64,000 nucleotides of DNA from DATGZX01 sp035296965. GTDB taxonomy: Bacteria; Planctomycetota; Planctomycetia; Gemmatales; Gemmataceae. Under the pieces are notes generated by a model. The model was not told the DNA's origin and did no database searches. It was given only the letters and a program-made list of their open reading frames with translations. The translations under genes were made by a program, and so were the position numbers. Positions 1 to 8,104 of the stretch are shown here, one piece after another (within the stretch, counting starts at the first letter, position 1; the number at the start of each line of letters is the position of its first letter). Location of the stretch: positions 1-64,000 of the forward strand of contig DATGZX010000137.1 of the NCBI GenBank assembly GCA_035296965.1. Reading direction: 5' to 3'.

Positions 1-198
1 CTCACTCTATCAAGCGGGCCAGCAGGCAGGGAAAAGAACATCGCTGGCTTGCAATATGAGGATCAACTCCCCCATCACCCTCCTGCCGGGCGCAAGGAAA
101 CTGCGCACATTGCAGGGCGGTGGGCGAAGCCCACGTTAAGAGACGGTTCCCAAAAACCCTGAAGACCCAATCCCAGGTTCGTACCACGGAGGGCACTC

Positions 199-1008
199 AT
201 GTTGCTATCCGCTCTCATCTGCATTAACGTCGGCCTCTGGCCCGTCGTGGCCGAGGCCCGGCTCGAGCAACTCTTTCAGAACTGGCAACAGGCGCAGACG
301 GACACGCGGTCGCTCGTCGTCAGGTTCACAGCTACACCAGATGACCCGATTTATAAAACGAAGCTGACTTTCCAAGGAACTCTTCATCTACAGCGTACCG
401 CCAAGGGCGCCTTTCTCGGGCGCTATGACGTCACCTTGAAAGAGCCGCAAGTGAAGCCATCCGGACTGCCGCCCTGGGCCAACGAACTTAACGTCTGGCC
501 TCCCGGTGCTGATCTTACTTCCCATGCTCTTCTCGTCGAACATGACATTTACATATTGAAGCCAGCCGAAAAGAAGGCCATGAGGTACTCCTTTACGGAA
601 CAAGAACTCAAGACGACTCTCGAACGATGGAATCCGCTGGTCCGCTTGCTGGACAAGAAAAAGGTTCTGGAGGACTATCACGTGCGTGTCGTGGGCCAGG
701 ACCGGTGGTACACGTACGTTCGCATGGTGCCGCGGGAAAGAAAACAAGTCGGCTGGTTCTGGGAAGTTCTCGAACGTGTGGATCTTGCCGTTGAAAACAA
801 AAATGTAGATCTCATTCCAAATGCGATGCCTCGCTGGTTCAGGGTTGGTGCGAGCCTTCCTTCCCCCAGCTTCGATATTGTCTCGTGGCGCATGAGTAAG
901 TCCGCGGAGATCCCCGCGGAGACTTTCACGCGCCCGGAACTGTTGCCGGGTTGGGAAGTGATAGGGATGGGGGACGAGAAGCCCGTAGTCTTGAAGAAAT
1001 CGCGATGA
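199..1008 (+). CDS. TIGR03009-type planctomycete secreted protein
   Basis: This 269-residue protein has a short hydrophobic N-terminus ending near residue 19 (WPVVAEA), which looks like a signal peptide, so it is probably exported. The body, rich in beta-strand-like stretches with repeated charged and aromatic turns, resembles the planctomycete TIGR03009 family, which is thought to have a LolA-like fold. No catalytic motif is visible and the molecular role is unknown. The ATG at 199 is preceded by a good ribosome binding site (GGAGGG, spacing about 6), which fixes the start. The gene stands alone, with no close partner on the same strand. The family assignment rests on recalled sequence character, not on a search. 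Confidence 0.75.
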   Translation: MLLSALICINVGLWPVVAEARLEQLFQNWQQAQTDTRSLVVRFTATPDDPIYKTKLTFQGTLHLQRTAKGAFLGRYDVTLKEPQVKPSGLPPWANELNVWPPGADLTSHALLVEHDIYILKPAEKKAMRYSFTEQELKTTLERWNPLVRLLDKKKVLEDYHVRVVGQDRWYTYVRMVPRERKQVGWFWEVLERVDLAVENKNVDLIPNAMPRWFRVGASLPSPSFDIVSWRMSKSAEIPAETFTRPELLPGWEVIGMGDEKPVVLKKSR

Positions 1009-1135
1009 AAAGGGGGGAAGGAAAGGACTGGAACTTGATGCCCTGGCGGATTCCTGCTGATCAACTCTCGAGACGCCAGGCGCTTGCCACGCGAGACACG
1101 TGTAAGTGCCCATCTGTCAGTAGTGTGTAGGGTGG

Positions 1136-1169
1136 GTAGGGTGCCATTAAGCGTACTCGCGCCGACGCA
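1136..1169 (+). repeat. 35-bp dispersed repeat, copy 1 (degenerate)
   Basis: This is a degenerate copy of a repeat whose core reads GCGTACTCGCGCCGACGCA. Intact copies are bounded by GGTGCGTC and GACGCACC, an 8-bp inverted repeat enclosing about 15 bases. Other copies lie at 1814-1843, 1939-1973, 25755-25789, 25801-25834 and 25848-25882. Apart from this copy, I see nothing in the 1009-1321 gap between the secreted protein and the toxin-antitoxin pair. Confidence 0.75.
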
Positions 1170-1321
1170 TCGTTTCAGGGTCCGTGCGTTCACGCTCCTT
1201 CCAACCATTGGCCACAAAGGGCCAAATCCCGTCCATAGGCCGTCTGTCTCTCCCTGCGAGTAGAACGCGGGAGTAGACTATTACATTCACTTGACGGTAA
1301 AATTCGTGGGGGCAAGTCGGC

Positions 1322-1606
1322 ATGGAACTCCGCTTCTACAAAGACCCGGATACCGGCCAGCCACATATTTATGGGCACGGGGTCACTGAACAAGAAGTAG
1401 AGGATATCTTGCGTGGGCGTGGCGAAGACTTGCGCGCGACGGGGAACGCGCGCAGGAAGATCGGGAAGACCTCGGCCGGCCGCTACTTGCAAGTCTTCTA
1501 CGTGCCTGATCAAGACCTTGACAAGGTATTTGTGATTACTGCATATGAACCGCAGGGCAAGGCCAAGAAAGCCTTCCGTCGGCGCCAACGGAGGAAACCG
1601 AAATGA
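1322..1606 (+). CDS. BrnT/DUF4258-like toxin candidate
   Basis: This is a 94-residue basic protein with a C-terminal VITAYEPQGKAKKAFRRRQR stretch. The order of a variable first half, a YLQVFYV-like strand, then VITAYE and an Arg/Lys-rich tail is typical of small DUF4258/BrnT-type RNase toxins. Its stop overlaps the start of the next small acidic ORF by four bases (ATGA), the usual arrangement of toxin-antitoxin pairs. No activity can be proved from sequence. It could equally be an orphan DUF4258 protein. Dispersed repeats lie on both sides of the pair. Confidence 0.6.
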   Translation: MELRFYKDPDTGQPHIYGHGVTEQEVEDILRGRGEDLRATGNARRKIGKTSAGRYLQVFYVPDQDLDKVFVITAYEPQGKAKKAFRRRQRRKPK

Positions 1607-1803
1607 GCAAGCAAGACTTTCCCCCAGGCTGGGATGAGAAACGCGTAGAGGAGTTGATCGCGCACTACGAAAACCAAACTGAGGACGAAGAGTTCGCCGA
1701 CATCGAGGCAGCGCTCGAAGCCGAGGACATCACGCTCATGGCCATCCCGACGGACCTGGTTCCAGAGGTTCGGGCGCTCCTGGCCCGTAAGCAAAGTGCC
1801 TGA
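1603..1803 (+). CDS. Small acidic antitoxin-like partner
   Basis: This 66-residue protein is acidic in its middle (ENQTEDEEFADIEAALEAED) and is translationally coupled to the preceding basic toxin-like gene through an ATGA overlap. The size, charge complementarity and coupling suggest an antitoxin. I do not recognise a specific DNA-binding fold, so it may neutralise by direct binding only, or the pair may do something else. A repeat copy follows at 1814. Confidence 0.55.
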   Translation: MSKQDFPPGWDEKRVEELIAHYENQTEDEEFADIEAALEAEDITLMAIPTDLVPEVRALLARKQSA

Positions 1804-1813
1804 GCCTGAAGGC

Positions 1814-1843
1814 GTGTGTCAATCGTACTCGCGCCGACGCACC
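1814..1843 (+). repeat. 35-bp dispersed repeat, copy 2 (degenerate)
   Basis: This copy has the conserved core CGTACTCGCGCCGACGCACC, but the left arm is altered (GTGTGTCAAT in place of GGTGCGTCAAGC). It lies directly downstream of the toxin-antitoxin pair. Confidence 0.75.
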
Positions 1844-1938
1844 TTGCCCAGGTCGCCACCTTCTCGCTCGTTTCAATCATCGGCGACGACAAGGCGGGCA
1901 CCTTCGACTACGTGATGCACACCGCTTCTACTTGGAAC

Positions 1939-1973
1939 GGTGCGTCGGCGCGAGTACGCTGGACGCACCCTAC
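1939..1973 (-). repeat. 35-bp dispersed repeat, copy 3
   Basis: This near-intact copy lies in reverse orientation between the toxin-antitoxin pair and the convergent histidine phosphatase gene. It begins GGTGCGTCGGCGCGAGTACG and ends GACGCACCCTAC. Its inverted-repeat ends could let it act as a weak bidirectional terminator. Confidence 0.8.
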
Positions 1974-1980
1974 GGCTTAA

Positions 1981-2610
1981 TCAGGCCGCCACGCCTTGGA
2001 GATGAAAGGCGGCGTTGAGCGTGCAGACGTTGGTGGCCTCTCCCTCGCGGACCACGAGAGAGATGCCGCAGTTGTCGAGCGTGACCTGGCGTGCTTGGCC
2101 GGCTGTCAAACCGAGAAGGCCGGCCAGATAGGTACGGTTGACCACGTGATGTCCGACCACCAGAATTGCTTGCCCCGCATGTGCCGCCAGCAGTTTTTCG
2201 AGCGCCGGAGCCACCCGCTGATGAACGTCGGCAAACGTTTCGCCGCCGGGATAGCCCTGCTTCGCTGGATTGGACATGAAGCGTTCGTACTCCAGTGGCT
2301 GCGCGTGCCGAATGCTTTCCCAGTCGAGCCCTTCCCAGGTTCCAACGTCGCACTCGGTCAAGTCTTCGAGCGGCGTGGGTGTTAGCCCGTGTGGGGCCGC
2401 CACGATGGCTGCCGTCTGGAATGCGCGAGCGAGCGGGCTGCAGTAGCAATGATCAATGGGACGAATGGCCAGGAAATCGCGGGTGGCCTCGGCCTGGCGG
2501 ACGCCGAGACGTGCGAGCGGCAGGTCCAGGCGTCGCCCTTGCAAGACGGGCGGCTGAGCGAGGTTGGCTTCCGTCGCTCCGTGACGAATAACATATAACA
2601 CCGTCTTCAT
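1981..2610 (-). CDS. Histidine phosphatase family protein
   Basis: This 209-residue member of the histidine phosphatase (phosphoglycerate-mutase-like) superfamily transfers phosphate through a catalytic histidine. The RHG signature is at residues 9-11 (YVIRHGATEAN), an acidic LTECDVGTWEG segment and PGGET follow, and the second catalytic His lies in VVGHHV. The length is typical of small phosphatases such as CobC or broad-specificity sugar phosphatases, but the substrate cannot be told from sequence. It lies 76 bases downstream of pdxA on the same strand and may be co-transcribed with it. Confidence 0.9.
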   Translation of the reverse strand: MKTVLYVIRHGATEANLAQPPVLQGRRLDLPLARLGVRQAEATRDFLAIRPIDHCYCSPLARAFQTAAIVAAPHGLTPTPLEDLTECDVGTWEGLDWESIRHAQPLEYERFMSNPAKQGYPGGETFADVHQRVAPALEKLLAAHAGQAILVVGHHVVNRTYLAGLLGLTAGQARQVTLDNCGISLVVREGEATNVCTLNAAFHLQGVAA

Positions 2611-2686
2611 TCCGGATCCTCCCGCAAATGAACGGTCATGAGTAGCGACGCTGTCAGCAACGCATTCCTAAGGTCCGTTTGATCCG

Positions 2687-3673
2687 TCAGCGCCTCGATA
2701 AGCGCGCGGCCACGCGCGCGGCCTCCACCAGGCTCGTGGCGTCGGCCTTCCCCAGGCCCGCGATGTCGTAAGCGGTGCCATGCGCAACACTCGTCCGGAC
2801 CAGCGGCAGACCAACGCTGATATTCACCGCCTGGAACCCGGCAATCAACTTCATGGCGATATGCCCCTGATCGTGATACATCGCGACGATGCCGTCGAAT
2901 TCACCGCGCCTGGCACGAACGAACAGCGTGTCGGCCGGCCAGGGGCCGGAAGCCTCGATTCCCTCGGCCCGCGCTGCGGCTAGCGCCGGCTGAATGATCG
3001 TTGCCTCTTCGTTGCCGAACAATCCGCCGTCGCTCGCATGAGGATTGAGGCCGGCCACGCCAATACGCGGCCGGCGCTCGAGCAGCCGGGTCATGACCCC
3101 GTCCAGCAAGTAAATCTTGTCCAGGACCGCTGCGCGCGTCAAGTGTTGAAAAACCTCGCGTAAAGCCATGTGCAGCGTGACGTGGATCACGCCCAGGCCG
3201 CCGGCATAGAGCATCATGGCAAAACGCTGCGTCCCGGTCCGCTCGGCCAAAATCTCCGTGTGCCCTGGATACGGCAAGCCGGCAGCGCGAAGTCCTTCCT
3301 TGTGCAAGGGAGCCGTGACAATGCCGTCCGCAGCACCGGCAAGAGTCTGGTCGACGGCTGTGCACAGAAAATCGTAAGCGGCCCGGCCGGCCTCCGCGGT
3401 CACCCGTCCCGGCACGACCCGAGTCAGGTCCTGATCGCTGCCCTGCAAGCAAGGAATCAGGTTGGGCGTGGCTTCCAGGGCGTGCCCAGCCAGCGTAGGC
3501 CGTACTACTGCACTAAGTCCCACCAGGCGGACGGCCCATTCAAGCCAGCCAGGATCGCCGACAACGACGGGCCGGCAAATGGCAGTCAACTCAGGCCACG
3601 CCCGCGCGATAATCTCGGGCCCGACGCCGGCAACGTCTCCCATGGTGATGAGTAATCGAGGCTGATCGTTCAT
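2687..3673 (-). CDS. pdxA: 4-hydroxythreonine-4-phosphate dehydrogenase PdxA
   Basis: PdxA performs the NAD-dependent oxidation of 4-hydroxythreonine phosphate in the DXP-dependent pathway to pyridoxal phosphate. The family motifs are clear: ITMGDVAGVGPE at the N-terminus, TAPLHKEGLRAAG, GHTE, LNPHASDGGLFGNEE, YHDQGHIAMKL and AHGTAYDIAG. The histidines in GHTE, YHDQGH and AHGT belong to the metal and active site. I chose the ATG at 3673, which gives the usual MNDQPRLLITMG start (328 residues); a TTG 13 codons upstream is open but gives an unlikely leader. Alternative members of this fold act on other threonate phosphates, but the match favours PdxA. Confidence 0.92.
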   Translation of the reverse strand: MNDQPRLLITMGDVAGVGPEIIARAWPELTAICRPVVVGDPGWLEWAVRLVGLSAVVRPTLAGHALEATPNLIPCLQGSDQDLTRVVPGRVTAEAGRAAYDFLCTAVDQTLAGAADGIVTAPLHKEGLRAAGLPYPGHTEILAERTGTQRFAMMLYAGGLGVIHVTLHMALREVFQHLTRAAVLDKIYLLDGVMTRLLERRPRIGVAGLNPHASDGGLFGNEEATIIQPALAAARAEGIEASGPWPADTLFVRARRGEFDGIVAMYHDQGHIAMKLIAGFQAVNISVGLPLVRTSVAHGTAYDIAGLGKADATSLVEAARVAARLSRR

Positions 3674-3845
3674 GGTGCTTGAGGGCAGTCGCTGCGGCGG
3701 CTGTCGCTCCAAGGCTCATTCTGGGTGACTCTGGATCTCTGGGTAAAACGAACCCCGGAACGATAGCCAAAGGACAGATCAAGTACAAGATCGACTGCAG
3801 GGCAGGGGATGCGCTGGATGCGTTCGGAGTTACTGGAAATTCAGA

Positions 3846-3910
3846 GTAACCCGGCCCCTGACGGGGCACGGCTCGCCAGGCGAGCCGTGCCCCGTCAGGG
3901 GCCGGGTTAC
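3846..3910. repeat. Perfect 65-bp palindrome
   Basis: Two exact 32-base arms, starting GTAACCCGGCCCCTGACGGG and ending with its complement, flank a single A at 3878. The palindrome lies between holA and pdxA, and the holA stop codon (TAA on the minus strand) falls inside the right arm. It could act as a terminator or a REP-like element. Confidence 0.95.
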
Positions 3911-4926
3911 GAGGAGATCGGCATCCCCGGCTTGCGCGCGAGTTGCGCGACCAAGCGCTCGAGCAGTGTCCGCGCGGGTAGTTGGCTCGAACCTTTGAGG
4001 CCCAGGTCCACCTCCAGCAGCCAATCGTAGAGCTGGTTGACGCGCTGCCGGCCCAGGTGGCGCAGTTGGTGCTCGCAGCCTCGGACCGCGAAGGGGGGAA
4101 TTCCAGCCCGCTCGAGGGCCTGACCGAGAGGCTGTCCCTGTTCATTGAGTCGGGCGGCCGTCACCAGCCGGCGCAGTTGTGAGCTGAAGGCTCCTAGCGT
4201 GCGCAGAGGTTCCTCTCCCTGTTCGAACAGTCGATCCAGTATGGTCAACGCGGCACCGGTCTGCCCCGCGCCGATGGCGTCGAAGATCTTCCAGGTGTTC
4301 TCCGCCCGGCTGCTGCCAACCAGCTTGTCGACGTCGCTCGCCGTGATGGCCAAGGCGCTGCCAACGTAGACGGCCAGTTTGTCCAGCTCCTGGTCGAGCT
4401 GGCCCATCTCGGAACCGATCAGATCGACGAGCAAACGGGCGGCATCCTGCGCGAGTTTTTTGCCATGCCGGGCCGTCGCCCAGCGCACGCACCAGTCTGC
4501 AAGCTTGTAAGGGGGCGGAGCCTTGCAGACGATCGTGGCATCGGCGGGCACTAGCTTGGCCAGGCGGGTGGTCGCGGGCCAACTCTTGACATCGAGCACC
4601 AGCACGCCGGCCGCGGGCTCTGTCGCATATTTCTCCAGGGCGGTCCGGTACTTGGTGACGAAGGGATCGGCGTCTTCGATCACGACCAGGCGGCGCGAGT
4701 CCGAACCGAGGAAGGGAAGAGTTTGCAGCTCATCGTGAACCGCGGCAAAGTCGGCTTTGTCGCCGGCAATCGTGCTCAAACCAAAGGCATCGTCTCCCGT
4801 GCCCAGGATGAGCTGACGGAGCGAAACGAGAACCTGGCGTTTGAGAAAGCTTTCGTCGCCGTGAACGACGTAGATCTGCTTCTGCTTATGCCGTTCGGGA
4901 CGATCGAGGAAGGTCTGACAATCCAT
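3907..4926 (-). CDS. holA: DNA polymerase III subunit delta
   Basis: HolA is the delta subunit of the clamp loader, which opens the beta sliding clamp at primed sites. The 339-residue length and the pattern fit the family: an early IYVVHGDESFLKRQVL segment, the VVIEDADPFV strand, ATIVCKAPPPYKLADWC, and a C-terminal helical collar with LDQELDKLAVYVG and RAENTWKIFDAIGAGQTGAA. Like other delta subunits it lacks a functional Walker A. It is the first of a minus-strand series holA, pdxA, phosphatase. Its stop codon lies within the perfect palindrome at 3846-3910. Confidence 0.9.
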   Translation of the reverse strand: MDCQTFLDRPERHKQKQIYVVHGDESFLKRQVLVSLRQLILGTGDDAFGLSTIAGDKADFAAVHDELQTLPFLGSDSRRLVVIEDADPFVTKYRTALEKYATEPAAGVLVLDVKSWPATTRLAKLVPADATIVCKAPPPYKLADWCVRWATARHGKKLAQDAARLLVDLIGSEMGQLDQELDKLAVYVGSALAITASDVDKLVGSSRAENTWKIFDAIGAGQTGAALTILDRLFEQGEEPLRTLGAFSSQLRRLVTAARLNEQGQPLGQALERAGIPPFAVRGCEHQLRHLGRQRVNQLYDWLLEVDLGLKGSSQLPARTLLERLVAQLARKPGMPISS

Positions 4927-5090
4927 GAGGTATCACCGTCGCCATTTTCCTGTGGTGACTGCAATGATACCAAAAGTTGCAGGCCATTGGGCGGGAGCGG
5001 GGCGGCACCTAGAGCGTGGTAGAACGCGGACTTGGCGGATGAACCCGGATCAGATGGACCCTCATGCGCAATGCCTGGTGCGCTGGCCGG

Positions 5091-6512
5091 TCACTTGCCG
5101 GCAGGCTGAGCGTCCATGATGAGGCTCTTCGGTAGGCGGAGATCGACGAGAACGGGTTTGGGCGTTTCCGCGGAGCCGACGTTGCCGGCGAGATCCACGG
5201 CGTCCACGCGGACGAAGAAGCTATAGGGCACATCCTTGGGCATTTTCCAGACATAGCGACCGGTGTTTTCCAGGCCGGCGGCGATCGTTCCCCACTGCCC
5301 CTGGGAGTCTTTCCTGTACAGAAGAGTGATGGGCTCCCGGCCGAGATTCTTGTCCGTCGCCTTCCAGGTGATGGTCAACGAGCCCGTATCCAAGCCGCGG
5401 CCCACATCGACATTCAACCAGCTGACGACCGGCGGAGTGGTATCGACTTCGACCCAGATCTGCGGCTGATCGCCGTTGCGAGGAGGCGGATAGCTGAGGT
5501 CCACGCCACTGCGCGGCACCAGCGTGAATCCATACTTTCCCTCGTCGTGAACCTCGAAGGTGTGCACGAACGAGTGATTGGGATCATCCGGGGAAACCAC
5601 GTCGGTGATCTTCTCTTCGTTGTACTTTTCCCAGCTTCGCGTATCGCGCGTAAACCAGAGTTCCACCTTGGAGACTCCCGAGGGACCTGCCTCCGCGAGT
5701 TTGTAGTTCAGACTGATGCGCTTGCTGTTGACCCACTTGGTGCCGACGGCTGCGCCTCTGCCAGACGGCTGGTTGGCTCCCGGCTCCTGGTAATTGAGTC
5801 TTGAGCCCTGTCCGCCACCGCTCAACGTGACCTTGGCTTCCCCGGCGTTCCCGGCAAGATCGCGCACCTGTAAACGGACTTCGACAGGGCTATTGGTCTC
5901 GGCCCGCCAGAGACGTTGGCCACTGGCGCACGGCTCCACCGCGAGAGGGATCCAATCGGCACTGCCCGTCACGCGGTAGTCCAGGGCGAAGCTCGCCAGG
6001 TCCAGATTTACCTCGCGAATATCCCATTCGACGGCCCAGAGGCCGTCGCGCCCGGCACCTTGCCGCAGAGCCACGACCGGCGGCTGGGTATCCACACAGA
6101 TCTTGAGTTCGGGGACGGCTCCTTGCAACGAAGGTGGCTGGAGCTGGCCCTGAAAGTCCACGGTTCGCGTTAGGAACCAGTACAGGCCGTCGCGATCGGC
6201 CCGGAAGTTGAAGCCACGTTGTTCCGGGCCAACTGCGGCATACTTTTGCCAGCTCTGGCCCTGGTCCTCGGAAACCCAGAGCTGCACTTCTCGCAGGCGA
6301 CGTGCGCCCTGGTCGGCGTCGAAGGGGATGCGGAAGTACGATTGGCGGGTATAGCTGGTCTCGCGCGTGGGCGCCTGAGCATGGCTGCGCGGCACCTCCA
6401 GCAGGCTGGCGATGGCCCCCAGCGCGGCAAGAACCATTGCCGGCATGCTACGAGACCAAGCACGACGGACTCCCTGTCCGGCCTGCGCGCCATTTTTATC
6501 GAGAAGACGCAT
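5091..6512 (-). CDS. Secreted beta-sandwich repeat protein of unknown role
   Basis: This 473-residue protein has an N-terminal export signal (basic region to about residue 22, hydrophobic MPAMVLAALGAIASLLEV, cleavage near SHAQA). The mature part appears to hold repeated Ig/FN3-like beta-sandwich units. DTQPPVVALRQG is followed by LWAVEWDIREVNLDLASFAL, and a second similar unit has DTTPPVVSWLN followed by LTITWKATDKNLGREPITLL. Phrases such as QLWVSEDQGQSWQKY and ELWFTRDTRSWEKYNEE repeat the same theme. No catalytic residues are evident, so it is probably a cell-envelope structural or binding protein. It has no obvious operon partner. Confidence 0.7.
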   Translation of the reverse strand: MRLLDKNGAQAGQGVRRAWSRSMPAMVLAALGAIASLLEVPRSHAQAPTRETSYTRQSYFRIPFDADQGARRLREVQLWVSEDQGQSWQKYAAVGPEQRGFNFRADRDGLYWFLTRTVDFQGQLQPPSLQGAVPELKICVDTQPPVVALRQGAGRDGLWAVEWDIREVNLDLASFALDYRVTGSADWIPLAVEPCASGQRLWRAETNSPVEVRLQVRDLAGNAGEAKVTLSGGGQGSRLNYQEPGANQPSGRGAAVGTKWVNSKRISLNYKLAEAGPSGVSKVELWFTRDTRSWEKYNEEKITDVVSPDDPNHSFVHTFEVHDEGKYGFTLVPRSGVDLSYPPPRNGDQPQIWVEVDTTPPVVSWLNVDVGRGLDTGSLTITWKATDKNLGREPITLLYRKDSQGQWGTIAAGLENTGRYVWKMPKDVPYSFFVRVDAVDLAGNVGSAETPKPVLVDLRLPKSLIMDAQPAGK

Positions 6513-6542
6513 GGCGGGTATGCCTCAATCACAGGCGGCTAT

Positions 6543-6590
6543 GTAGGACAGATTTCCAATCTGTCCGGTCAGGTTGGAAACCTGACCTAC
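6543..6590. repeat. Paired-hairpin repeat (48 bp)
   Basis: Two adjacent hairpins, GGACAGATT-TCC-AATCTGTCC and GGTCAGGTT-GGA-AACCTGACC, are enclosed by GTA and TAC. The architecture matches the 58-bp elements at 42115, 43387 and 61156, although the stem sequences differ. It lies just upstream of the secreted-protein gene that starts at 6512. Confidence 0.85.
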
Positions 6591-6817
6591 TGCCAAATCG
6601 CGCACGGTCCTTAAGTGCCAATACGGCACGGAGCCCGCGCGGGGGGGCCTATCCGCTTCTTCTTATCGTCCGGTAAAGTAGGTGGACTTCAGAGAATTCA
6701 CAGAAGAAAAGGAGGGGGAGAGGTAACAATGCCAAAGGAAGCCTCGGCACCTGGGAAAGCGAGCGACGCGGGGCTCTGCACCACGCCCAGGTCTTTCAAA
6801 TCCAGGTCGCAACTCTC

Positions 6818-6844
6818 GTAGAACAAGCTGCCAGCTTGTTCTAC
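6818..6844. repeat. Perfect 27-bp palindrome
   Basis: Thirteen-base arms (GTAGAACAAGCTG and its complement) flank one C. The palindrome lies 15 bases beyond the stop codon of the HTTM gene, on the side where its transcript would end, so it could act as a terminator or a REP-like element. It shares the GTAG...CTAC ends of the paired-hairpin elements. I see no gene in the rest of the 6513-6859 gap. Confidence 0.8.
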
Positions 6845-6859
6845 AGCAACTCGGGGCGC

Positions 6860-8077
6860 CTAAAACGAGCGGCCCTGTGCCATCATGATCGCCCTGGCTT
6901 TCTCGGGGCCGGGAGCAATTTGCCGGCGCGTCAGGCTTCTCAGGCTTTGCCCAAGCCGGTCCAGCAGACCGCGCACGACCTCGGGGGGAACGAACGAGAG
7001 CACGCCCGTGAGCATGACCATACTGAACGTCACAAGTCCCATGCAGAAGGCAATTCCTAGATGCATGAAGACAGCGGAGGCGATAATGAGCGGGCGGCCC
7101 CAACGGGTCCAGATCAAGAACGGAAAGCTGATTTCAAAGGCCAAGGTGAAGTAAGTGCCGCCCGTGGTCACCAGCTCCCAGAGCCAGCGACGCGCGGCGA
7201 TGAAGCGCAGAGCATCCATGTAGAGCTTCATGCGCATGGGCGAGAATTCATAGTTCGCCATCGTCAGCCAGACAGCGGTGCCGTTCCACCAGGCCCCACC
7301 CTGCAGCTTGGATAAGCCCGAAATGAAATAGATGATGCAGAAATGGATCTGCAACAGGCGAATGGCGACGTTCGCGGACACGGAAGGTTCCGGCGGCCCA
7401 AAACTGGGAGTCGGAAGATGTTGACGTCGGGCGCGTCGAGCCAGCCAGTAGCGCGTGATGAGCCGGTCGACCGACAGTGCCGCTCCGCTCGGTCCAATCG
7501 TCAGGTAGAGGATGACGATCATCGTCATCGCGTCCATACCGAAGAGCGTCGCAGGCCCCCGCTGGACATAGCTCAACATGGCGGCCCACGTCAAAACCGC
7601 CATGACGCGCGTGCAGAAGCCAATGGCGAAACAGAACATGATGGCGAGAACCGCGCAATGGACCACCAGCATCCAGGTTGGATCGGTAAGGTGGAACCAG
7701 ATGGAGCAGAGGTAAGTGCGACCCTTGCCAAGCAGCAGACTCGGGTTTATTCCCCACTTTTCGGCGTAGTGTTCATCCTCGCTCGTTTGCGGAGGCGTAA
7801 CTGAAGAGCTGTTCTGCCAGCCCACGGGCGGAGCAGGGACGGGATACTCCTTGCGAAACTCGTCCATCATCTGCGTGTCAACCCAGGCGTGCGATCCAAA
7901 GATGGCCTGCAGGTCGTACGTGTAGGCGATGTGCAAGTAGAGAACGAGGAGGCCGCCGCAAATGCGAATCAGCCCGAGCGTGGTCGGATCGGCCGGATTG
8001 AACCAGAAACGATTCCACGCCCCCGCTGCGCGCCTCAAGGGGCCGAATAACCCGTCAGCAGTTTGGACTCGTGTCAT
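6860..8077 (-). CDS. HTTM domain integral membrane protein
   Basis: This 405-residue polytopic membrane protein resembles the HTTM (horizontally transferred transmembrane) family, related to the membrane part of vitamin K-dependent gamma-glutamyl carboxylase. The N-terminal WNRFWFNPADPTTLGLIRI followed by LLVLYLHIAYTYDL is the characteristic first helix, and later helices include VVHCAVLAIMFCFAIGFCTR, LLQIHFCIIYFISGLSKLQG and FTLAFEISFPFLIW. The segment YFISGLSKLQGGAWWNGTAV is typical of the family. Substrate and reaction are unknown. It follows another membrane-protein gene by 27 bases on the same strand, so the two probably form an operon. Confidence 0.85.
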   Translation of the reverse strand: MTRVQTADGLFGPLRRAAGAWNRFWFNPADPTTLGLIRICGGLLVLYLHIAYTYDLQAIFGSHAWVDTQMMDEFRKEYPVPAPPVGWQNSSSVTPPQTSEDEHYAEKWGINPSLLLGKGRTYLCSIWFHLTDPTWMLVVHCAVLAIMFCFAIGFCTRVMAVLTWAAMLSYVQRGPATLFGMDAMTMIVILYLTIGPSGAALSVDRLITRYWLARRARRQHLPTPSFGPPEPSVSANVAIRLLQIHFCIIYFISGLSKLQGGAWWNGTAVWLTMANYEFSPMRMKLYMDALRFIAARRWLWELVTTGGTYFTLAFEISFPFLIWTRWGRPLIIASAVFMHLGIAFCMGLVTFSMVMLTGVLSFVPPEVVRGLLDRLGQSLRSLTRRQIAPGPEKARAIMMAQGRSF

Positions 8078-8104
8078 GCGCCTTCTCCGCGACGACAGCT
8101 ATTG

